This document shows, piece after piece, positions 58,974-64,000 of a stretch of DNA of 64,000 nt. How positions within the stretch are numbered: the first letter of the stretch is position 1; each line of letters starts with the position of its first letter. Source of the stretch: JBNKFV01 sp050289485 (GTDB lineage Bacteria; Pseudomonadota; Gammaproteobacteria; Pseudomonadales; Cellvibrionaceae); NCBI GenBank assembly GCA_050289485.1, contig JBNKFV010000002.1:32421-96420 (forward strand), read 5' to 3'. A program made the translations under genes and the position numbers. The notes beneath the pieces were generated by a model that saw nothing but the letters and a program-made list of their open reading frames with translations, did not search any database and was not told where the DNA came from.

Positions 58974-60767
58974 ATGAACAAGACCCGCAAACTACGCAGC
59001 ACCGATTGGTTTAATGACCCCAGCCAACCGGACCAGACTGCCATCTATATTGAACGCTACCTGAACTACGGCGTAACCCGTGAAGAATTGCAATCGGGTA
59101 AACCGATTATCGGCATCGCGCAAACCGGTTCCGACCTGGCTCCCTGCAACCGACACCATCTGCAACTGGCACAACGGGTGCGCGATGGCATTCGCGACGC
59201 CGGCGGTGTGCCGTTTGAATTTCCCGTGCATGCCATTCATGAAATGGGCAAGCGACCCACGGCGGCACTGGACCGCAACCTGGCCTACCTGGGCCTGGTG
59301 GAAATACTCTATGGCTACCCCCTCGACGGTGTGGTACTGACCACCGGCTGTGACAAAACCACCCCAGCCTTGTTGATGGCTGCGGCGGCGGTAGACATTC
59401 CGGCGATTGTTCTGTCCGGCGGGCCCATGCTCAATGGCTGGGACCGACACGCACCCAATGTGGAGCAGCGAGTAGGCTCTGGTACGATTATCTGGCGTTC
59501 ACGGGAAGACTATGCCCGTGGTGAAATTGACTATGAGCGGTTTATGGAAAATGTCACCGACAGCGCTCCCAGCCCTGGTCACTGCAATACCATGGGCACG
59601 GCGTTGACCATGAACAGCCTGGCCGAAGCCCTGGGTATGTCATTGCCCGGTTGCGCAGCCATCCCGGCTACCTATAAAGAGCGTCCGCAAATTGCCTACT
59701 ATACAGGGCAGCGCATTGTGGACATGGTGTGGGAAGACCTGAAACCGTCCGATATTATGACTCGTGAGGCCTTCCTCAATGCCATTCGCCTGTGTTCCGC
59801 CATTGGTGGTTCCACTAACGCACCGCCTCATCTGCAAGCCATCGCCAATCGCGTTGGCGTGGAGCTGTCCATTAAAGACTGGGAAACCCACGGTGAGGAT
59901 GTACCGCTGCTGGTAAACTGTCAGCCCGCTGGTGAATACCTGGGTGAAGAGTTCTTCCGCGCTGGTGGCGTGCCAGCGGTGATGGGCGAGCTGTTGCGCG
60001 CTGGTTTGGCCAACGGTGAGTGCCGTACGGTGAGTGGTCGCAGCATGGGTGAAAACTACGGCGACGCTCACTCACGCGACGCACGGGTGATCAAGCCTTT
60101 CGCCCAACCGCTGCTGGCCAATGCCGGCTTTGCCGTGATGCACGGCAACCTGTTCGATAGCGCCATCATGAAAAAGTCTGTGATTGGCGATGATTTCAAA
60201 CAACGCTTCCTGTCTGATCCGGAACGCCCCAACGTATTTCGCGGCCGCGCGATTGTGTTCGATGGACCTGAGGACTACCATCACCGTATTGATGATCCGG
60301 CACTGGCCGTCGACGAGCGCTGTGTACTGGTGATCCGCAACTGCGGCCCGCTCGGTTATCCGGGTTCGGCCGAGGTGGTGAATATGCGGCCGCCCGCCTA
60401 TTTGATTCAGCGCGGCATCAATACCCTGCCGTGCCTGGGTGATGGACGTCAGAGCGGCACCTCCGCCAGTCCATCGATTCTCAATGCGTCGCCTGAGGCC
60501 GCTGCCGGCGGTGGCCTGGCGCTGCTGCAGACCAACGACATGATCGACATCGATCTGAATCAAAACCGCGTAGACGTGTTAGTGTCTGATGATGAGCTGG
60601 CGCGTCGACGGGCAGCCTGGCAGCCACCCAAACTGGTCAACCAGACCCCCTGGCAGGAAATTTACCGCAATACGGTAACCCAGCTGGACGAAGGTGGCGA
60701 TATGGCGATGGAAGAAGAGCATATCCGCCTGGTGGAGACTCACGGCACGCCGCGGAATTCCCACTAG
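58974..60767 (+). CDS. xylD: IlvD/Edd-family D-xylonate dehydratase (XylD type)
   Basis: This 597-residue Fe-S dehydratase carries GIAQTGSDLAPCNRHH, TGCDKTTPALLMAAAA and PGHCNTMGTALTMNSLAE, the cluster cysteine regions. The C-terminal SGTSASPSILNASPEAAAGGG is characteristic of xylonate dehydratases and differs from the arabonate enzyme at 33715 (SGTAFGTVVLH). It acts between xylC and xylX products. Confidence 0.93.
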   Translation: MNKTRKLRSTDWFNDPSQPDQTAIYIERYLNYGVTREELQSGKPIIGIAQTGSDLAPCNRHHLQLAQRVRDGIRDAGGVPFEFPVHAIHEMGKRPTAALDRNLAYLGLVEILYGYPLDGVVLTTGCDKTTPALLMAAAAVDIPAIVLSGGPMLNGWDRHAPNVEQRVGSGTIIWRSREDYARGEIDYERFMENVTDSAPSPGHCNTMGTALTMNSLAEALGMSLPGCAAIPATYKERPQIAYYTGQRIVDMVWEDLKPSDIMTREAFLNAIRLCSAIGGSTNAPPHLQAIANRVGVELSIKDWETHGEDVPLLVNCQPAGEYLGEEFFRAGGVPAVMGELLRAGLANGECRTVSGRSMGENYGDAHSRDARVIKPFAQPLLANAGFAVMHGNLFDSAIMKKSVIGDDFKQRFLSDPERPNVFRGRAIVFDGPEDYHHRIDDPALAVDERCVLVIRNCGPLGYPGSAEVVNMRPPAYLIQRGINTLPCLGDGRQSGTSASPSILNASPEAAAGGGLALLQTNDMIDIDLNQNRVDVLVSDDELARRRAAWQPPKLVNQTPWQEIYRNTVTQLDEGGDMAMEEEHIRLVETHGTPRNSH

Positions 60768-60819
60768 GGCCTGTATCACATTCCTTTTTTCGAATAAACC
60801 TAAGTAAGCGATTAGAGCT

Positions 60820-63800
60820 ATGAAGAAACTGTTGCACCCATTGCCCCTCTTTTGTGCCGCATTGGCGCTGGCAAGCTGCACGGCCCTGGGGCCTGTGCGC
60901 GATCTCAACCGCTGGCCGATGACCGCCAGTCCGGCATCATCGCCGGCGGTAGAACAACGCGTTGAACAGGTCTTGCAACGCATGACACTGGAAGAGAAAG
61001 TGGGTCAGATCCTGCAGCCGGAAATCCAGGCCATTACCCCGGAAGAGGTCAAACAGTACCACATTGGTTCGGTATTGAATGGCGGCGGCTCCATGCCCGG
61101 CCGTAAGGCGGGCGCGCAGCCGGCGGATTGGCTGGCGCTGGCCGACGCCTACTGGGAAGCGTCCATGGACACGAGCGACGGTGGTACCGCCGTTCCCATC
61201 TTCTGGGGCACCGATGCCGTTCACGGCAACGGTAACCTGGTAGGTGCGACGCTGTTTCCGCACAACATCGGCTTGGGGGCAGCACACGACCCTGACCTGG
61301 TGCGCGCCATCGGTCACGCGACGGCAGAAGAAGTGCGCACCACCGGCGTTGAGTGGGTTTTTGCCCCCACCTTGGCGGTAGCCCAGGATGATCGCTGGGG
61401 CCGCACCTATGAAAGCTATTCCGAAAAACCTGACCTGGTGCGCGACTACGCCCGCGCCATGGTCGAAGGCTTGCAGGGCAAAGTGGGCACTGATGCATTT
61501 CTTGATGAATCCCACGTCATCGCCTCGGCCAAACACTTTCTGGCCGATGGCGGTACCTATCAGGGTGACGACCAAGGCGATGCGCGCATCGACGAACGCG
61601 AATTGATCGATATTCACAGTGCTGGCTACCCCAGTTCCATTGAGGCTGGGGTACAAACTGTGATGGCCAGTTTTTCCTCCTGGAACGGCGAAAAGCACCA
61701 CGGCAACCGCTACCTGCTGACCGAGGTGCTCAAGCAGCGCATGGGCTTCGACGGTCTGGTTGTGGGTGACTGGAACGGCCATGGCCAAGTGCCTGGCTGC
61801 CGCAATGACAGCTGCCCTCAGGCCATCAATGCCGGTATCGACCTGCTGATGGTGACCCACGAATGGAAAGCCATGTTTAACAATACCCTGGCACAAGTGC
61901 GTGCCGGGGAGATCAGCCAGGCGCGGCTGGACGATGCGGTGCGCCGCATTCTGCGGGTGAAAGTTCGTGCCGGCCTGTTCGACGAAAAACCCTCTGCACG
62001 TGCTCTTGCCGGCCGTGCCGACGTAGTCGGCAGTGCGGAACATCGCGCCCTGGCGCGTCGCGCCGTGCGCGAAAGCCTAGTGCTGCTGAAAAACCAAGAC
62101 CATCTGCTGCCGCTCAAACCTGACCAAACCATTCTGGTGGCAGGCCCTGGTGCCGATAGCCTGTCGATGCAATCCGGTGGCTGGAGTGTGAGCTGGCAGG
62201 GTGCAGGTATCCCCAACGACCAGTTCCCCGGTGCGACGTCGATCTATACCGGTATTAAAACAGCTGTGGAAACGGCCGGAGGCGAGGCGATTCTGTCTGA
62301 GGATGGCAGCTTCACCGACAAACCGGATGTGGCTGTGGTGGTCTTTGGCGAATCCCCTTACGCCGAAGGGCAGGGGGACCTCGATACTCTGGAATTTGAA
62401 CCGGTCAACAAAACCAGCCTGGCCTTGCTGAAAACCCTCAAAGCGCAGGGGATTCCTGTGGTCTCTGTGTTTTTGTCCGGTCGCCCGCTGTGGGTCAACC
62501 CCGAACTAAATGCGTCTGACGCCTTTGTGGCTGCCTGGTTGCCCGGCACTGAAGGGGCCGGCGTGGCCGACGTGGTGATCGCTAAGGCCGACGGAACTCC
62601 TAGGTTCGACTTCACTGGTCGCTTGTCCTTCTCCTGGCCTAAGCTGCCGCTGCAGGCACACCTGAATCCGCACCACGATGATTATGCCCCGCTGTTTGCT
62701 TATGGCTATGGTTTGGATTACGCCGCGGGCAAAACCGGTCCTGGCCTGCTGGAGGAAAATGTTCCCGGGCTGAGCTCCGGTGCGCCGGAAACCTTAGATC
62801 TATATGTGGGCCGACCCATACAACCCTGGGGTGTGAACGTTTTCGAATATGACCAGACGCAGTTTCTCAGCGGCGCCTTTGCACAGCTACCTTCTGGTCG
62901 GGTGACCGTTGAAACCCGTGATAAGGACGTGCAGGAAGATGCGCTTGAGCTGCGCTGGCACGACACTTGGGAGGGGGGCTTGCGTCTGGACTTCGGCCCG
63001 GCGCTGGATTTGTCAGGCTTCCTGGCAGAAGGCAGCCTGAGTTTCGACCTGAAGGTGGATGATCTGGCTGCGGGGGACCTCTTCCTGGCCCTGAGCTGCG
63101 GCCATGACTGTCAGCGCCTGGTCGACCTGACCGTGGACGCACGCGCCCACAGCGGCCAAGGCTGGTATCGCCTGTCCTTCCCGTTGCGCTGTTTGGCCCA
63201 TGCCGGCGACGACTTTACCCACATCACTTCACCCTTCGGGCTGCGTAGTGGCGGCAAGGGGCAAGTGGCCGTGGCGAATGTTCGCCTGCAGCGCAGTGAT
63301 GCCAAAGAGGCCAGCTGCGACGCGTTGCGCAATCTATCCACCACCCCGGCACGCCGTCACGCCTATTGGACGAAGGACTGGTGGGACGAGCGTTTTGCAC
63401 ACAACCAGGCGCGGTTGAAGCAGGGCAATGTGCAACTGCTGATGTTGGGTGACTCCATCACCGAAGGTTGGGATAAAGGGGGCCGTGCTCTGTGGGACGA
63501 GCGTTTTGAACCTCTGGGTGCGGTGAACCTGGGCTACGGTGGTGACCGTACCGAACACCTGTTGTGGCGTTTACAAAATGGTGAGCTGGATGGCATTTCA
63601 CCCAAGGCGGCGGTGGTGATGATTGGTACCAACAACACTGGCCTCCGCCGGGATGGCCCGGCGATGACCGTCGCTGGGATTCGTGCTGTGTTGGACGAAC
63701 TGCGCGCACGCCAGCCGCAGATGAAAATCTTGCTACTGGGAATCTTCCCGCGCGATGCGCAACCGGGTACGGAGGCGCGCCGTATTAATCAGGCAGTGAA

Positions 63801-63984
63801 CGACCGCATTGCGGAGTTTGCCGATGGTGAGCATATCTTTTATCAGGATATCGGTGACCAGTTCCTCGACAGCGAAGGGCGTTTGAGTGCCGATATCATG
63901 CCGGACTACCTGCATCCGAACGAGCAGGGGTATCAGATCTGGGCGGATGCACTGATGCCGTTGGTATCGCCATTGTTGAAGTAG
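60820..63984 (+). CDS. GH3 beta-glucosidase/xylosidase fused to an SGNH esterase, lipoprotein
   Basis: This 1054-residue protein has a lipobox (LALASCTA, Cys20). GH3 covers about 45-640 (KVGQILQPEIQAITPEEV, FWGTDAVHGNGN, ASAKHFLADGGTY, nucleophile Asp in GLVVGDWNGHG). An ExoP-type C-terminal sandwich follows (about 690-840). An SGNH/GDSL esterase forms 865-1054, with MLGDSITEGW, NLGYGGDRTEHL, MIGTNNTG and YLHPNEQGY giving all four blocks. It would remove sugars and acyl groups from xylo-oligosaccharides. It closes the xylose module, 52 bp after xylD. Confidence 0.92.
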   Translation: MKKLLHPLPLFCAALALASCTALGPVRDLNRWPMTASPASSPAVEQRVEQVLQRMTLEEKVGQILQPEIQAITPEEVKQYHIGSVLNGGGSMPGRKAGAQPADWLALADAYWEASMDTSDGGTAVPIFWGTDAVHGNGNLVGATLFPHNIGLGAAHDPDLVRAIGHATAEEVRTTGVEWVFAPTLAVAQDDRWGRTYESYSEKPDLVRDYARAMVEGLQGKVGTDAFLDESHVIASAKHFLADGGTYQGDDQGDARIDERELIDIHSAGYPSSIEAGVQTVMASFSSWNGEKHHGNRYLLTEVLKQRMGFDGLVVGDWNGHGQVPGCRNDSCPQAINAGIDLLMVTHEWKAMFNNTLAQVRAGEISQARLDDAVRRILRVKVRAGLFDEKPSARALAGRADVVGSAEHRALARRAVRESLVLLKNQDHLLPLKPDQTILVAGPGADSLSMQSGGWSVSWQGAGIPNDQFPGATSIYTGIKTAVETAGGEAILSEDGSFTDKPDVAVVVFGESPYAEGQGDLDTLEFEPVNKTSLALLKTLKAQGIPVVSVFLSGRPLWVNPELNASDAFVAAWLPGTEGAGVADVVIAKADGTPRFDFTGRLSFSWPKLPLQAHLNPHHDDYAPLFAYGYGLDYAAGKTGPGLLEENVPGLSSGAPETLDLYVGRPIQPWGVNVFEYDQTQFLSGAFAQLPSGRVTVETRDKDVQEDALELRWHDTWEGGLRLDFGPALDLSGFLAEGSLSFDLKVDDLAAGDLFLALSCGHDCQRLVDLTVDARAHSGQGWYRLSFPLRCLAHAGDDFTHITSPFGLRSGGKGQVAVANVRLQRSDAKEASCDALRNLSTTPARRHAYWTKDWWDERFAHNQARLKQGNVQLLMLGDSITEGWDKGGRALWDERFEPLGAVNLGYGGDRTEHLLWRLQNGELDGISPKAAVVMIGTNNTGLRRDGPAMTVAGIRAVLDELRARQPQMKILLLGIFPRDAQPGTEARRINQAVNDRIAEFADGEHIFYQDIGDQFLDSEGRLSADIMPDYLHPNEQGYQIWADALMPLVSPLLK

Positions 63985-64000
63985 CTTGTGGCGGGGGGGG

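Noticed and set aside
60937..62043. A 368-codon minus-strand open frame within the GH3 domain
   Set aside because: It covers the GH3 catalytic region, and its own sequence has no recognisable domain.
63985..64000. A G-run at the right edge
   Set aside because: It lies at the window end, so nothing can be said about what follows.

Overview
The window reads as a plant- or algal-polysaccharide-degrading Gammaproteobacterium of the Cellvibrio/Saccharophagus kind. This is inferred from the household genes (PurL, FKBP isomerase, BolA, RdgC, an FNR with the C20/C23/C29 spacing, TrhO/TrhP), from lipoprotein-anchored multidomain glycoside hydrolases, and from oxidative (non-phosphorylating) pentose pathways. 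No rRNA, tRNA, CRISPR array or replication origin was seen.

Layout. (1) 1-16.4 kb: ordinary chromosomal genes, with both tRNA-uridine hydroxylation routes (TrhO and TrhP) on either side of an fnr-DUF4202-sirB2 operon, a decayed histidine kinase, and a diguanylate cyclase close to a ComFB-family gene. (2) About 17.1-31.3 kb: a sugar-acid island whose left edge cuts off an older gene (only its C-terminus remains at 16686-17104). A plus-strand operon (GntR regulator, two-subunit UxaA-type dehydratase, aldose dehydrogenase, SDR, FucP permease, LutABC, FAH hydrolase) faces a minus-strand operon (esterase, LgoD-like dehydrogenase, UxaB-like reductase, RhaM-type mutarotase, lactonase). Together they encode a nearly complete oxidative L-fucose route to pyruvate plus L-lactate, with LutABC consuming the lactate, and the same set could also carry L-galactonate through tagaturonate and altronate. 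(3) 31.7-46.8 kb: an L-arabinose module with a FadR-type regulator, AraD1-type dehydratase, L-arabonate dehydratase, SDR aldose dehydrogenase, ketoglutarate-semialdehyde dehydrogenase, a four-gene YtfQRT/YjfF-type ABC importer, a GH10-GH62 lipoprotein and a GH51 arabinofuranosidase. (4) 46.8-52.7 kb: a gene graveyard holding fragments of a CPBP protein, an RHS repeat, a GH10 xylanase, an IS200-type transposase, a secretion membrane-fusion protein and a small peptide gene, around an intact GH2 gene and an intact CPBP gene. (5) 52.8-64 kb: a periplasmic binding protein and then a D-xylose module (SDR, sugar-proton symporter, xylonolactonase, XylX-type and XylD-type dehydratases, and a GH3-SGNH esterase fusion).

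How it works together. Extracellular and lipoprotein enzymes release xylose and arabinose from arabinoxylan. The importer and symporter take the sugars up, and separate dehydrogenase, lactonase and dehydratase series turn each pentose into 2-oxoglutarate semialdehyde. Only one gene for the final oxidation is present (36357-37949), so the two modules appear to share it. Four copies of a TGTAAACGTTTACA-like operator at 31.5, 54.8, 55.0 and 57.6 kb point to one LacI-family regulator, encoded elsewhere, that ties the xylose genes to the esterase-led operon. A different motif containing TATAGTAATAC precedes both the arabonate dehydratase and the GH51 gene.
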